Source of the DNA: Trichosporon coremiiforme
Lineage: Eukaryota > Basidiomycota > Tremellomycetes > Trichosporonales > Trichosporonaceae
DNA length: 64,000 nucleotides
NCBI GenBank assembly: GCA_039545355.1
Contig: BCJJ01000003.1
Coordinates: forward strand, 372,001-436,000
Reading direction: 5' to 3'
Under the pieces are notes generated by a model. It did no database searches and was not told the DNA's origin. It was given only the letters and a program-made list of their open reading frames with translations. The translations under genes were made by a program, and so were the position numbers. Shown here piece by piece: positions 45,580 to 57,872 of this stretch; position 1 is the stretch's first letter; the number at the start of each line of letters is the position of its first letter.

Positions 45580-47491
45580 TAGATGTTGGAGTGTTTCTGG
45601 GACAGTCATGACAGGGCTGGGCTGAACAGAAGTGTGGCACTGGCCGCGCTCAGAGCTTGCTCGAGAGCTGTATTGGGCTTGCAAGACTTCCAGAGCGCGT
45701 TGCCGTGTGGGGAGAGCCAGAACAAAGACATCTCTTTGGGGCTTGTTCGTGTGAGTGGAGGGATTTGTGGCACCACAGGTGTCGTGTAACGTGTGTGCAA
45801 GTGCGGCAACCACGTCGTCTGGCTGCTTACTCTGCCTTGCGAAGCAAGCTGGAGCTCAGCTAGGCCTGCCGGTACGAATGGTCCAATATCATCGAGATCT
45901 CAGATGTTTGTCCAGATCTCTTGATCTTGCAACCTCGCCCCGTGTGCACCGCCAAGAAGCGTCGCCGTGTCCTCCGACGTGATGGGATCTCGTCCCACAA
46001 TCATCTGCCGTCTCTCCCTTCGTCTTCGCGCCGGACTCGCCCCGTTGACGCCTCCAGCACAGCTCCTCGTGTGATTTCGTCCGTCCATTGCTCGAAGACA
46101 ACAGGTGGCCAGCCTGCAGGATATATAAGACGCCCATCTGAACATTCAACTTCGTTCTTCAACTTACTCTCACACTCTCATAGGACCGGATTACCGGGCA
46201 GTCTATAGGATTGACATACACCACACTCTGGAGAGGGCCGGATGACCGGACTCAAATACAGCACGGAGAGGGCCGGACGACCGGACGAATGTGCACGGCA
46301 TCACAAGCCTGCTGCCTGCTGCCTGCTGCCTCTGCTCCAGGCTCACACCTCCTGCCCTCACCTCCTCCGAGGGCCGACTCCGCCCCACATGCCACAGAAC
46401 GCTCTACGCTCCACGGCTCAAGAGCTTGACGGTCTATGACATGACTTTTGACAATGTGTTGAATCCTCACACCGACACCTGCCTTCGACTCTTCATGTTG
46501 ACCAGACAAAACGACGCCTGGCCCAGTTCCAGTAGAGGATCAACGCTGGCTAGAGAGCGAAGAGCAGCGGCAGCAGCAGGCAGCCGGGATCCAGTACGCC
46601 TGACAGGTAAGTGTCCCCATCATGCTCCTCTGAAGACTTTCCGACAGCTATCTTCCACTGGGAGCTAATGTCAGCATCGGCGGTGCCTGTTGAGCCCGAA
46701 CGCGCATGTGGCAATGTCGAGCCTGTGCGCCATACCACGCGGAGTGTGACCTCGATTGTGAGCTCCGCTGCGGTACGAGCATAGCTGATCAACAGCGAGC
46801 CATCGCTCCGCCACCGCCCACACGATGAAAGGGGGTCCGGACAGGTAGCTAGCCTTGCTGAGGGATCGAGCTAACTCGACAGCGCTATCTCGTCAGAAAA
46901 CCCTCCAATCACGAGAAGCTTTGGTCTGTACGGTTAGCTTAGCAGCATGTGAGACAAGCTGACTTGACAGTGCTATCTCGGCCCAATCTGGAACTGGCAA
47001 GAGAGTTCTTCACATTCCCGGCTTGAGAGCTTTGTCGGTCGATCAGCTGATGTAACATGTCGATATAGTTCACCACAACCAAATGACAACGCGAACACCT
47101 TCGCATGACTTTGAGAGAGTTGAGCGGAACCAGTCGTCTGGCAGGGGCCAAAGACATGAACAATAGACCTCTAGAGAGAGAGTAGCCATAGAAGCAATGC
47201 AAGTGTAGCACGAGCAGATGACGAGAAATTGGTAGTGCAACGCTATAACATGGACAGGGTAAAAGAAGAGTTGCGACACTGTTAGGTTTTGACCGGTATG
47301 AAGAAGAACAAGAAGGAAGAACATGCATCGACAGACCCGACGTCTCTGGCTACTTAAGTACTGTACTACTGACCCTGAGCCGTGGCTCTGGTCCGACGGC
47401 GCCGGTTATCAGCTTATGTCGATTAGACTTTCCCCCACACGACACCCCGTGTACCTGTGCATGCTAATTGGGGCCCAAACCAGAAGTACAG
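45580..47491. other. intergenic, 1.9 kb
   Basis: No gene recognised. It contains a short near-perfect direct repeat (46231-46286) and a CTGCCTG-rich stretch near 46310-46340. The right end is the 3' flank of the coiled-coil gene. Confidence 0.45.
46231..46286. repeat. 21-bp direct repeat
   Basis: The sequence gagagggccggatgaccgga plus one base at 46231-46251 recurs at 46266-46286 with a single mismatch, separated by 14 bases. Function unknown. Confidence 0.85.
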
Positions 47492-48741
47492 CTAACCCTG
47501 GACGAACCAGCGTGCGCTATCGACGTACTTCTGCGCGCACCACATCCAAGAGTAGAATGTCTCGAGCTGCGAGTCCAGGAGACTTACGCCCTTCCGCTCC
47601 GCCGTGTTGATAGCATCATACTGATCGCGGGAGATAGCGTACCAGTCGAGCTGTGCCGTCTTGCGTACAACTCCCGGGTTCTCCTTCAGATACTGCAGCC
47701 CCCAGTCGCGAATCATGGCGAGCGTCTCGCGCACATCGATGGCCTTCTGGAGTGAGTCCTCGTTGTACCCGCTGCCGTCGGTGAAGCGGACGTCCCACTG
47801 CACCCTGCTCCAGTCGACGCCCTTGGCCTGGGCATACAGCAGGACTTGTCCGACAGTCGCGTGTCGGTTCGCGAAGTGCGCCTTGATTTCTGGACACCAT
47901 TGTACCAGAAAGTACAAAGTCGAGTCGAGGTGGCACCTGCGCGGGGAGCAGGTCGCGTCAAACGGAAACCGATCAAAGCTGGCCACGAGCGCTTGCAGAG
48001 ACGCCTCTTCGCGCTTCTTTTCGGCCATCTCGCGCGCGGCGCGCGCTCGCGCGTTTTTGTCCTGCTCGACTCTCACCTTGTCCGCCCTTTCCTTCGCCGC
48101 AGCCACCATGGCAGCCTTCGTCCGCGCCTTCTTCTGCTCGGCCACACGGCGCTCCTGCGCCTGCTTCTCGTCCCACCACCCCTGGACTGCAGACTCATCA
48201 ACGCCGAGTTCCTTGATCATGCCCTCAAAGCCGCCAAGCTCGGTCGCGACACACGCGAGCTTGAATGCCAGCTGTAGTTCGCGCTCCCGAACACTGGCGA
48301 GCTGCCCGGTGAGTTGGGTGGATTTGGCCTGCTCCTCCTTCAGGGATTCGGACCAGCGGGCCTCGGTGTCGGCGAGCCGGGTGGCGGCCGCCGCTTCAGA
48401 GCTGGCGAGTGCGGCCCGAAATCGCGACTCCATGTCCTTCTGCACCTTTGAGAGCGAGCCGATGAAGTCGTCGAGAAAATCTTGGTGCGAGAGTGCTCCA
48501 TGAGCGCCGGCATTCAGAGTCGGGACGGTTATGATGTCGCTCTCGAGGTTCAGACTGGAGGCCTTCTGAGAGAGAGATTCTTCGGCGCCTTCGAGGATGA
48601 AAACGTAGTTTTCGTCTTTGAGATCGGGGCAGCGCTGGGGTCAGCTGAGCTCGAGCGAAGCGAGAGCGCAGGGCTGGCGAAGCGAGGAGCCCCATAAGGA
48701 ACAGCCCGGCTCGCTGCGCTGGTACTCACGTGTCGAAACAT
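47492..48741 (-). CDS. coiled-coil protein, function unknown
   Basis: Not recognised. Exon 1 (48741-48730) has only four codons, MFRH. After an intron of 95 nt ending CTGACCCCAG, exon 2 (48634-47492) continues in phase with RCPDLKDENYVFILEGAEES; 384 residues. The central part from about residue 85 to 215 is a long charged helix with Ala/Lys/Glu/Arg repeats, probably coiled coil (for example KKREEASLQALVASFDRF). The C-terminal 150 residues look globular: CHLDSTLYFLVQWCPEIK, VDWSRVQWDVRFTDGSGY, and a Trp/Tyr-rich end. The four-codon first exon rests only on splice sites and phase. Without it the frame would begin within exon 2. Confidence 0.65.
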
Positions 48742-49330
48742 GTTGTGTCCGTATGCAAGTAACTGTTGAGAGCAGATGCAAGAGACTGTTGAGAGTACGA
48801 AAGACAAGTTGCTGGGAGTCAGAACACGCCTTAAATCACAATGTTGTGTGGCGAGTGAGTCTGGTACGCTAACTTAGCCTGCACACTACCCGCTCTTACG
48901 TCTACACTTCAGTGCCCGTCATTCGCACTGAACAGGGCTCGCAGGGTTCCAGAGTTGCGGTCAGCGTTGTTTCCGAGGCTAGCGCGGCGCTACCCAATTC
49001 ACGGGTGCGGCTTGGTCATGTTGTGAGTGCCCGCTCCCGCTAGGACAGTCGCGCTTCCCAGCCAGCGCGTCATGAGGCGCCAGTGGCTGCGTCAGCCGTT
49101 TGCACGGGCACCAGCTCTCCTCCTTCACCATCAACGATCACGGCTACGGTCAGTGCTCAGTCACCGTCAGCACGTTAGCAGCTTACTGTAGCATAGGCTG
49201 GATCACGAATTAAATTCATGTATGTGGGTATCGCACTTCACACTTGCCAGGAAACTTCCTACCTTCTCGCTCACTGCGCTCACTGCGCTCACTGCGCTCA
49301 CTGCGCTGGCTCACTGACGCTCGCCGTCGT
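48742..49330. other. intergenic with a 9-mer tandem repeat
   Basis: Upstream of the coiled-coil gene and downstream of the epimerase. No gene seen. Confidence 0.55.
49268..49307. repeat. four tandem copies of a 9-mer
   Basis: Unit cgctcactg is repeated four times and then partly (cgct), starting 24 bases beyond the stop of the epimerase gene, so probably inside its 3' UTR. Confidence 0.9.
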
Positions 49331-50420
49331 CTACTGCCTCGACTTGACGATCTCGAACAAGTCGCGGATACTCTCCTCCTTGGGCCTGTACTTGGTGCCG
49401 AGGATTTTAGTCGCCTTAGACCCGTCAAAGACAGTGGCGCGGTCCTTCTGCTGCTTCTGGTAGTCCTTGTCCTTGTTCCCCTTCGGCGCGGCGGGGAAGT
49501 ACTCCTCGGCGAGGAGCGCGACCTCGTTTCCGAACAGGGGTGCGGCGGCGATGATGAACCGCTCGCCTGCGGCTTCCTGCACGCTGAGAGCAGAGACAGT
49601 GGCGTCCGCGACGTCGCGCACGTCGACCGTCGACCAGAACTCAAAGTCGGGGCCATAGTTCTCCTGTCCCGCGTAGGCAGCCACCCACCCGTTCGTGCCA
49701 CCGATAGTCTTATCGGAGCCGTACTCCTTGGGCGGGCCGAGTATCTAGGGTCAGTCTCATGGTCTCGCACCTTCAGGTTCGGGCGGACTCACCATGCCGG
49801 GCAGGATGGCGACGGCGTCAAAGCTCCTGTCACCCTCGAACCACTTCCAGAACGCCCGCTCGGCCTTGGTCTTGCTCGCGATGTACTTGAGGGGTCCCGG
49901 GGCGGGGGCGCCGAGCTCGTAGCACTTGTTGACGTCTGCGTCATTCCACACTTCCTCAGTGTACGTCTTGGGGTTTCCGTCGGGAAGCCCAGCGATGGCG
50001 GCGATGGAGCTGATCTGCACGAAACGCTTCAGCGCCTTGGACCCCTCGACGGCCCTTAGGAGGTTCTCGACGCCGACGACAGCGGGGCCGATCACCTCAT
50101 CGGGATGGCCGGTGTTTGTGACATCGAGAGGGGAGGCGACGTGGATGATCCCGTCGATGCCGTCGACGACGTGGTCATAGGCGCCGGGCTGGCGTCAGCT
50201 ATGTCCAGGAAGAAGGGAGCTGGGTACTCACCGCGTTCATGTCCTTGACGATCACGTACTCCGTTCCAGGCCAGTTCTTCTGCATGTACTCTCCCTTTTT
50301 GTCGTCGCGGACGACGGCGCGGACCTTGAATCCGCGTGCCAGCAGCTCCTGCACAATGTACGTGCCGAGGAAGCCGCTGGCTCCGGTGACGAGGATTGTT
50401 CCGCTGTTGATGGCAGGCAT
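49331..50420 (-). CDS. NAD(P)-dependent epimerase/reductase (Gre2/dihydroflavonol reductase-like)
   Basis: Extended short-chain dehydrogenase, likely an NADPH-dependent carbonyl reductase; substrate unknown. Exons in reading order: 50420-50232, 50188-49793, 49744-49331; 332 residues, normal for the family. Rossmann glycine motif TGASGFLG at residues 12-19; the arginines after the second strand (VRAVVRDDKK) suggest NADPH; IIHVASPLDV; catalytic YIASK with Ser in ISSIAA. The introns are 43 and 48 nt. The start at MPAINSGTILVTG fits the family. Methylglyoxal/isovaleraldehyde reductase activity, as in yeast Gre2, is possible but not shown by sequence. Confidence 0.88.
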
Positions 50421-51151
50421 GTTGCTGGTTGCTGGATGTTGTGAATGGGGGTTGGGGAGGTCGTGAGAGCTGGTTAAATACTCAAACACTCGAGACGAAG
50501 GGGGCGCCGCTGGAAACTCGCTTGCTAAGCTGACAAGACGAGTGCAATAGGCGATGCGTGATCGAGACGGTCACCTCCGTGGACGCAAATACAATACACT
50601 CACGGCCTCATGGCGCATGGCACGGTGAATCACCGCGTCGAGTATTAAGGTGCGAGACGCCAGACCGCCAGTTACGCCTAGCGGCAGCGCGAGGCGTAGA
50701 TCGGGGTGACGTAACTTAATCCGCCGCGAAGGATCTCCGCACGCTTCCGCTCTGCCTGCCTGCCATTGCACGACGGGTCAGCGTCCCCCCAGTCCATCGT
50801 AGTCAAGCTGGTACAGCAAATCTGCCAACCCCGATCACGCGTGACATCGCGCGAGGGCAATCCGGTGTAGGAATACGACGCTGGCTTACGCATGAGACAA
50901 TGAGTAAGGCAGAGATAAGAGTGGGTGCTACGGCCCTCGGCGAAACACCGGATCTGACCAAGCCCGCGGGCCAGGCAATTTTCTGCTGACCGAGCGCAAC
51001 GATCATTACTTTTCTACTTCGCACCCCGCTTTCTCGGCCTCTCCACGCTTGGACACTCGCGCTGCTCGCTGCTCATGCTCTGGCTAAAGTTCTACTGTAT
51101 TACTGGCATTATCATATCTACAACACCAAGACGAGCCTATAGGAAGGCTGT
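50421..51151. other. intergenic, 731 bases
   Basis: Promoter side of the epimerase and 3' side of EFB1. No gene recognised. Confidence 0.55.
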
Positions 51152-52145
51152 TTAGAGCTTCTGCATGGCAGCGACGTCGGTCGACTGGACGTAGTCCTCG
51201 CCGTCCTCGGCGATCTGCTCCTGGAGCTCGTCGAGCGAGATCTTGGCGTCCTCAATGACGAGGGTGATCTGGAGCATCTTGATGCCGTAGCCGACGGGGA
51301 CGAGCTTGGAGGCACCCCAGACGAGACCGTCCTTCTCAATGTCACGGACGACCTTCTCGAGGGCGACCATGTCGGTCTCGTCGTCCCAGGGCTTAACCTG
51401 GAGGGTGACGACCGACTTGGCGACCTCGAGCTTCTTGCCGGCGGCGAGCTTCTCGGCCTTCTTGGCCTCCTTCTGCCTGGTGTACTCGGCAACACGCTCG
51501 GCCTTGATGCGCTCGGCCTCGGCGTCCTCCTCGTCGTCGTCACCGAAGAGGTCAATGTCCTCGTCGTCCTCCTCAGCGGCGGCGGCGGGGGCAGCGGCGG
51601 CAGCGACACCGGCGAAGGGGACCTTGCCAGCGGGCAGCTTGCCGGTCTCGCCAGCGTACGAGGCGATCTGCTTGAACCAGCGGGCGGTGTGGGGGTACGA
51701 GTCAAGGGTGCTGAGCTTGACGGTGTCAGCAACAGCGACGTCAGCCGAAGTAGGCTGGTTGCTATGTCTGTCAGCGCTTGGTCCTTCTCATCGTCGTTCA
51801 ATCAGGAAGAAAAATGTGTGATCGGGGGAAGAAGTGTCAGATAGTTTGGAAGAGGTGTTGTCGTCAACGCCATAGTCGCGGGGTCTTAATCCGCAGCTCG
51901 GAAACACGGACCAAAACAAATGTTCATCATGAAAAAAGGTGTGGGAGATGCGATGGACGCGCTGGCCAGATCGGGAGGGAAATTTCGAGATCCGGATCAA
52001 CCGCCAACAAAATTTCAGACTTCGAAGCCGTCGAAGCCGATCGCGAGGAAGGAGAAAACCGCTGGAGAATCAGAAAGACGAATACTTACCCGTCAACGTA
52101 GGCACGGGTGGAGAGGTGCTGCTCAAGCTCCTTAGCGTCGACCAT
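51152..52145 (-). CDS. EFB1: translation elongation factor 1-beta (eEF1B alpha)
   Basis: Nucleotide exchange factor for eEF1A in the cytosol. Exons in reading order: 52145-52090 and 51761-51152; 221 residues, as expected. The N-terminal GST-C-like part has [19 protein letters not shown] and [12 protein letters not shown]. An Ala-rich linker leads to the acidic [19 protein letters not shown], the usual CK2 site region. The exchange domain has [34 protein letters not shown] and ends VAAMQKL. The single intron is 328 nt, far longer than neighbours, and contains a C/D snoRNA (separate entry). Identity is certain. Confidence 0.97.
51833..51936 (-). ncRNA. snR18: C/D box snoRNA U18 (snR18) in the EFB1 intron
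   Basis: Same strand as EFB1, ends approximate. C box ATGATGA (51924-51930) and a D box CTGA (51837-51840) lie 94 nt apart. Between them is TTGGTCCGTGTTTC, the exact complement of 14 bases of universal 25S/28S rRNA (GAAACACGGACCAA; plus strand 51901-51914). A D'-like CCGA (51898-51901) follows directly. By the D+5 rule the fifth base pairs with the A of CAC, which with the next C are the A649/C650 sites methylated by yeast snR18. Yeast snR18 also sits in the EFB1 intron, which supports orthology. No strong terminal stem was found. Confidence 0.85.
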
Positions 52146-54283
52146 TTTTGATGATGAGTGAGAGGAAGTTGGAAGAAAGACTGGCGTTAAGAACGAAACA
52201 TAAGAACGTGGCCAGTGGCACCGGCGTGCACTCTGGCTGGCTGGAGGCCGGAGCTCGCCCCTGCGCTCGTCCTGCTGTACGCTGGCGCTCGCCCCCTCAT
52301 AACTTTTTTGAAATATCTCCATGTCGCCGGTGAGTGGCGGAGTGAACGCGTCGCGGCGCATGGGTTTCACGTGTAGGGCTTCATGCGACGGAAAGCTGAA
52401 TGCTGCACGTGACAGCATTTCTCGGGCCCTGCCGACTCGTGGGTCTGAACTCTAAATAGAATTGATAATGGCGACAGGAGGGTCGTCGACGGGTCTGACC
52501 CTGAGTGTCCACACTGTGCGTCGCAGCAACGCCGCACCGCTCACTACGTGTGCCGTAAGTCCATAAGAGGTTGACCCATTCAAACGTCGCCACCATCACT
52601 GGGCAGATACTGAGCGAGGATGTCGGGATAAACGCTGTTGCACGAGGCACACTACGGATACCCCTCGACCCGTGGTCTGCACCCTGCGTGCCTGCTGTGC
52701 TGGTGCCCGGCGCTACCAAAGTGACAGCCATAGATGGCACACAGAAGCGCGATGCGCCGAATCTGCCGAAGCGCTTGCTGCTGATAGCGAACTCGGCCCG
52801 CTCGGCTTAGTCCGTCAAGCTGGAGGGGAAGTAACGATTCGTTACATCCAGGCCCGTCCGATAAGTAGTCTTAGCTACAGTCAGATGTCAGATGTCAACA
52901 TCTGTACCACAGAATGGTGAGCTCGTGGTCTCACCGTGACTGCTTTGGGCTGAATGCTTGGCTGTGGAGCAAAAGGGTGACCACGATGCAACCTTCGTTC
53001 TCAGGCGTCCACGAAAAATCCCTCATACAAATGGGCTTACCCCCAATATTCATAGCCCGCTCATTCTTGTTAGATGACGACCCGTCTGAGCTTAAGGCGG
53101 TCCACGTTCACGGTCATCGCGGCGTTAGCAGCATGAGAAGAACCCTTACCCCCTTTTTGCTGTTCGGGCCCATCGTGCGCCGATGGTTGACGGCCAGCTA
53201 AAAAGCGTTGTATCTTGTGCGGGGTCTGCTGGAACCGGCCTATCACAACACTCGGGCCATCACCGTGTCGTCGCCGGACTGCGGATACCCTAGCCTCCAT
53301 GCACCGTGCCGTCTCCCACCAGCAGCTCGGCAGATCCAACATGGCACCATGGCCGGCCTTGGCGGTATCGGATGTAGTACCAGCGATCCCACGAGATCGA
53401 GCAGCAGCCAGTCCCCAGCAGCATGCATCATCACGCTGACAGTAGTGCTGCAGTGCCGCAGTGCCGGCGGGACAATGTGCACAGACTCACCCACTCTTGT
53501 CAGCTTCTCGCTTCGCATGGCACGCCATGGCAACCGCGGTGCGCCTCGCCTTGCGCCTCCCCCGATCCCCCGATGCACCACATCTCGCCAACTCTCTTTC
53601 GGCCGGCATGGCACGACTTCTTGTCATGGCTGACCCTTGGTCTGGCTTTATGAACCCCTGGACACCTGGTCGTTCCCCGGCATTTTGATCTTACCCCAAG
53701 TCTTGCCTTGCACCAGCGATCGCCGCACGCATCGACGATCACTTCACCGTCGTCGATAAACCCCAAAACGACCATCGCTCGCATTGCAACACCGTGACAA
53801 GCGCTGTCGACAGCAGATTACTCTGGTCCGCCCTACTCGCGTGCGCCAACGCAAGCCAAAGTTCATTTGTTTGTGGCGTGGGTTCTCGAAATCGGGGCAC
53901 GCTGGGCACGCCGTCTAAGCTCGCTCGCAAAGGACACCGGTCACAAACCGCATAGCGCCTGTCCGCCTGCTACACCACACCCGGCATCCGGTCACTCACT
54001 CGGCATCCGGTCACTCACTCTCCTTTGTCCCCTCGTCCTCTCCCCTCCTTCCTTCCTCAACCCCAGAACGCCTGGTGGCGTCGCCCTCCGCCCCTCCAGC
54101 ACCACCATCACTCGGGCCGACCTCGACACATACATAACCACTGCGTCGTCCTCCAGCGTCCCTACCCCGCCCCTGCTTTGTTTTCCCATTACTTCATAGC
54201 CGACCTCCGCCCCGGCCTATCAAGTCGCGCCGCCGTACTTCGCCGACACCGTCATTCACTATAAGCAATAACACCGCTCCTCG
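52146..54283. other. divergent intergenic region between EFB1 and the BTB gene
   Basis: About 2.1 kb with no recognised gene. A 19-bp tandem duplication lies at 53982-54019. The last 250 bases are C/T-rich, the likely leader of the BTB gene. Confidence 0.5.
53982..54019. repeat. 19-bp perfect tandem duplication
   Basis: The unit cggcatccggtcactcact occurs twice head to tail, about 265-300 bases upstream of the BTB gene start. Confidence 0.95.
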
Positions 54284-57200
54284 ATGTCTCAACATCCGTC
54301 TCGATCCTCCACCCCAAACCGAATATACTCGTCTTCGCGCCTGTCCTCGTCGCGGACTAGCCTCCACCTTCCCAAGGCGTTTCACAGTTCGCCGCAACCG
54401 AAGGTCTTGCCCTTCCCGGACCTCCCGGTGCGCCCCGTCATGAGCAGAGATCCATCGCGTGGATCGTCGCCAGTGACCTCGCCCGGTCTCAGCTCGCCCG
54501 GGTCCGGTACAGACAGTTTCCCGTTCGGTACTAGCGTCGACACAGCGACTGCCGCGGCGTCGGGGTCGAGTTCTGGTTCCAACATTCGTTTTGGTCACTC
54601 TCTCTCTCCCACCGTGTCCGCCAGTCGCTTGAACGCTGGTTACTCGACCCCGAGACCGCTCCGACCCAGAGCGCAGACGGCTTCAGCTGTCAGCCCGGCC
54701 CGACCAGAGGGCTTCCAGGTCATCTCGTCGTCTTCCTCTCGTCCGGACACTCCGTCATCGCCCCCACCGCAGCTCGCCCTCGCCGCACCTCCACCCGTCT
54801 CCGCAGTTCCGGCTCCGGTACCCATCCCCGCAGGCGCGGCGCCGCCCACAGCCCCAATCCCAATTCTCACGACGTCGCAGCCCATGCCGCCCCGCCCGTT
54901 CGCAGCGCACCCCGCCGTGGCAAGCCCTCCCACTCGAGCTGCGTCGATCCCTCACGACCCGACCCCTCCGCTCGCACCGAGGGAATCAGTGCGCATCCCT
55001 CCGACCAAGAAAGCCTCATTGCCACCAGACCCTTTACCCGCCAGCATCCCCGTCACTCCTCCTCCACCTTCTGGCGCGCTCATTGACCACCTGTACAGGT
55101 CCCTCAAGACCGGTGCCTGCGCCGATGTGCGTCTGTGGGTGAGGAAATGGGGTGTGGGATGGCTGGTCCACAAGATGGTTCTCGTTCAGGCCGGTAAGTG
55201 TCGGGATAACCCGAATCGCATGCCGATGTCGCAGCAATGGACAGAACTGACGTTCAGGATTCTTCCACTCCCTGTTCATGGGTGGCTTCTCTGAGACGAG
55301 ACAGCAGAACAAGTCGCAGATCCCCGGCGACGAGTGGACGGGCGAGGACATCGAGCTCACCTTCGACGACCCGAACATCACGCGAGCTGCCTTCGAGATC
55401 TGCCTGCAGCGCCTCTACTCGTCTTACCCTCAGCTGCATTTCCCTGTCAGCTTGCTGCCCACCGCGGCCCAGCCGTTGACGCCCTCGTTCCCGCCTCCAC
55501 CCGAAAGCAAGTTCCCATCGCTCCAATCCGCATCGCAGGGACTTCCTGAACATACACAGCTCGTGACGCCCCGTCTCCTGCTCTCGCTCCTCGCGACCGC
55601 CACATACCTTGGTCAGCAGTATCTGCTTCGCGAGGTTCTTGCGATCGTCCTTCGCACCGTCTGTCCCCAGACTGTCAACCGTTACCTTTACTTTGCTATC
55701 GGCCACGGTATCGGCGAAGAGGAGTGGATCAATCAGGATGATGAGGGTGCCAAGAACATGGAGAGCGTCGCCAAGACAGTGGCCTCGGGCTTCGTCAACT
55801 CCAGCGCGGATGACTGGAGCAGCATGGAGGGCAGCGACGAGAGCCATCCTGGCCGCGTCGTCCCTCGTCTCTCGACCGGCTCCAACAGCTCCAGCTACTC
55901 TGACGACGGGCCGAGTGTCATGAAGGTGGTGGGAGAGACCGGAGACAAGTCTGTCACACGTTCCGACTCGGTCAGGTCGACTGCTACCGTTCGGCCAGGC
56001 CAGAGCGGTCTTGCTGCCCTCAGCACGCCCACAGTTGAGGAGGAGGGCCCCGAGGACTACGTCATGCCTCACTTCTACGGCTTTGTGTCTGACCGTATCG
56101 GTGAGGCGTGCGTCTGCTGGCTGGCCCGATGGGGCATGGACGTTCTCAGAATTGAGGAGCAGCTGGCCGAGGTCGACCCGCAGCACGACGGGCCCTTCGT
56201 GTGGGCCCAGGGAGGCGTTCCTGCCAACTTTGTAGCTGCTGTCCTGTCGTCGGACGCTCTGTTCGTCTCCAACGAAATTGAGCGCTACCGCATGACTCGG
56301 CGAGTTCTCGAGCTTCGCCGTGCCAGCTGGCGGGCCTTGATCGAGGAGGAGCAGAGCCGTGCTCCGTCGGCTATCTCTGAGACTGAGTCAATCCAGGGCT
56401 GGGATGAGGACGAGCGTGAGCTTGCCAAGGTCTTCGTGGAGGGCATCTACTACAGCCACATGGTGAGTTGGGTACCCTTCTTTGTTAACTAACGCCAGAA
56501 ATTCGACGACCTGTCTTCGATCGCGAGCGACATTGACCCCTCGACGACGCTTCCCTATGCGCCGTTAAACGTCCTGCAGGCCGCGCACTGGTCTGCCGCC
56601 GATCTCAAGACACGCATCACCTTCGAGAAGGAGGACGACCAAGACGCAGGCGAACTCGGCCTTACGCTCACTTGCAACGACATCCTGCAGCAGCGTCGCC
56701 GTTTGGGACCCCGCGTCCGCGCTGGCAGCAGCCCATACGCGATCCACAACTCCCTGTCGTTCTCGTCGCTGTCGTCCACCCTCAGCAGCTTCACGCCCGC
56801 CGCCACCGACCCTCTCTACCACCCTGTGCCCTCCGACGACACGACTCGCATCGGCGCCGGCCGTCTTGTGTTCCTGAACCCAACCACGTCTAACCCGATC
56901 ACGGGCCTCACGAACATGCCGAACCTCGGACCGGACTGGAACGGCCAGACCGGCAATGGCTCGAGTAAGGACACGGAGACGCCTCCACAGAACGAGAAGA
57001 CGTTCTTTGGCATCCTGCGTGGCGCTCGTCGTGCGTCGGAGATCGAGGCCAAGATCAAGCAGGCTCACGCGCCGCTCATCGCCATCCCCGGGGGCAAGCC
57101 GAAGGAGGAGAAGTGGTCGAAGCTCGAACCGTTCCGTTTCTCGGTCGAGTTCTGGGGCGTCGACAAGCTCTCCGAGAAGGAGAGGCTGTATTCGGCCACT

Positions 57201-57872
57201 CACTTCTACGCCGGCAGCTATTTCAACGTCTACGTTACGACGACTCGCAAGAAGGACAAGGGTGTACAGCTTGGCATCTACCTTCACCGTCAGGTAAGAA
57301 ACTGTTCGGCCCGAGCATCAACTGACAATTAGTCGACTGCCGAGGCCTTCCCTCCCGTCTGCACGCCGGCAGGCATCACCGACTCGCCCACGTCTCCGGA
57401 ACCGACGCAGGCGAACCTGCCCCCAGAGGGTCGCGCCGCGTCTCCGATTGCCCTGCACCACATGGCGTCGACGGCGACGCTGCACCAGCCTCAGGGCCGC
57501 CTCGGCCTGTACCGCACCATGTCGACCAGCCCTCCGACAACGGGCTCTCCTCCGATAGCGACCTCTCCGCTGCCCGAGATGGGCGGCGACCGGGACAACG
57601 GCAACTATCTCGACCCCCGCCGTGTCACCAAGGCTTACTTCTCGATCTCCTGCGCCTCTGCGCTCGGTACGGCGCTTGTGCGCTTCTCCTCGGCGCCGGA
57701 CAAGTTCGCCCTCTCGCAGTCGTGGGGCTGGAAGTCTTCCGCTCTCCGCTCAGAGGAGTACCTCTCCGTTCCTTCGCCTATAGAGAAGGAAGGCGAGAGC
57801 TCGCTCGGCTGGGTTGGCGACTGCCCCGAGGGCGGCAGCCTGCGCGCCACCGTCTTTGTCGGTATCATCTAA
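54284..57872 (+). CDS. large BTB/POZ-domain protein
   Basis: Likely adaptor, for example for a cullin-3 ligase or a signalling complex; exact role unknown. Exons 54284-55193, 55258-56462, 56499-57293, 57333-57872; 1149 residues. The first 260 residues are Ser/Pro-rich and disordered. A BTB fold follows (ADVRLWVRKWGVGWLVHKMV, then FFHSLFMGGFSE across the first intron, and DPNITRAAFEICLQRLYSSY), with an insert and a following helical region (LLLSLLATATYLGQQYLLRE). The second half is long and conserved-looking, with WSKLEPFRFSVEFWGVDKL and a beta-rich end. The architecture recalls germ-cell-less-type fungal BTB proteins. Introns are 64, 36 and 39 nt. Confidence 0.85.
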
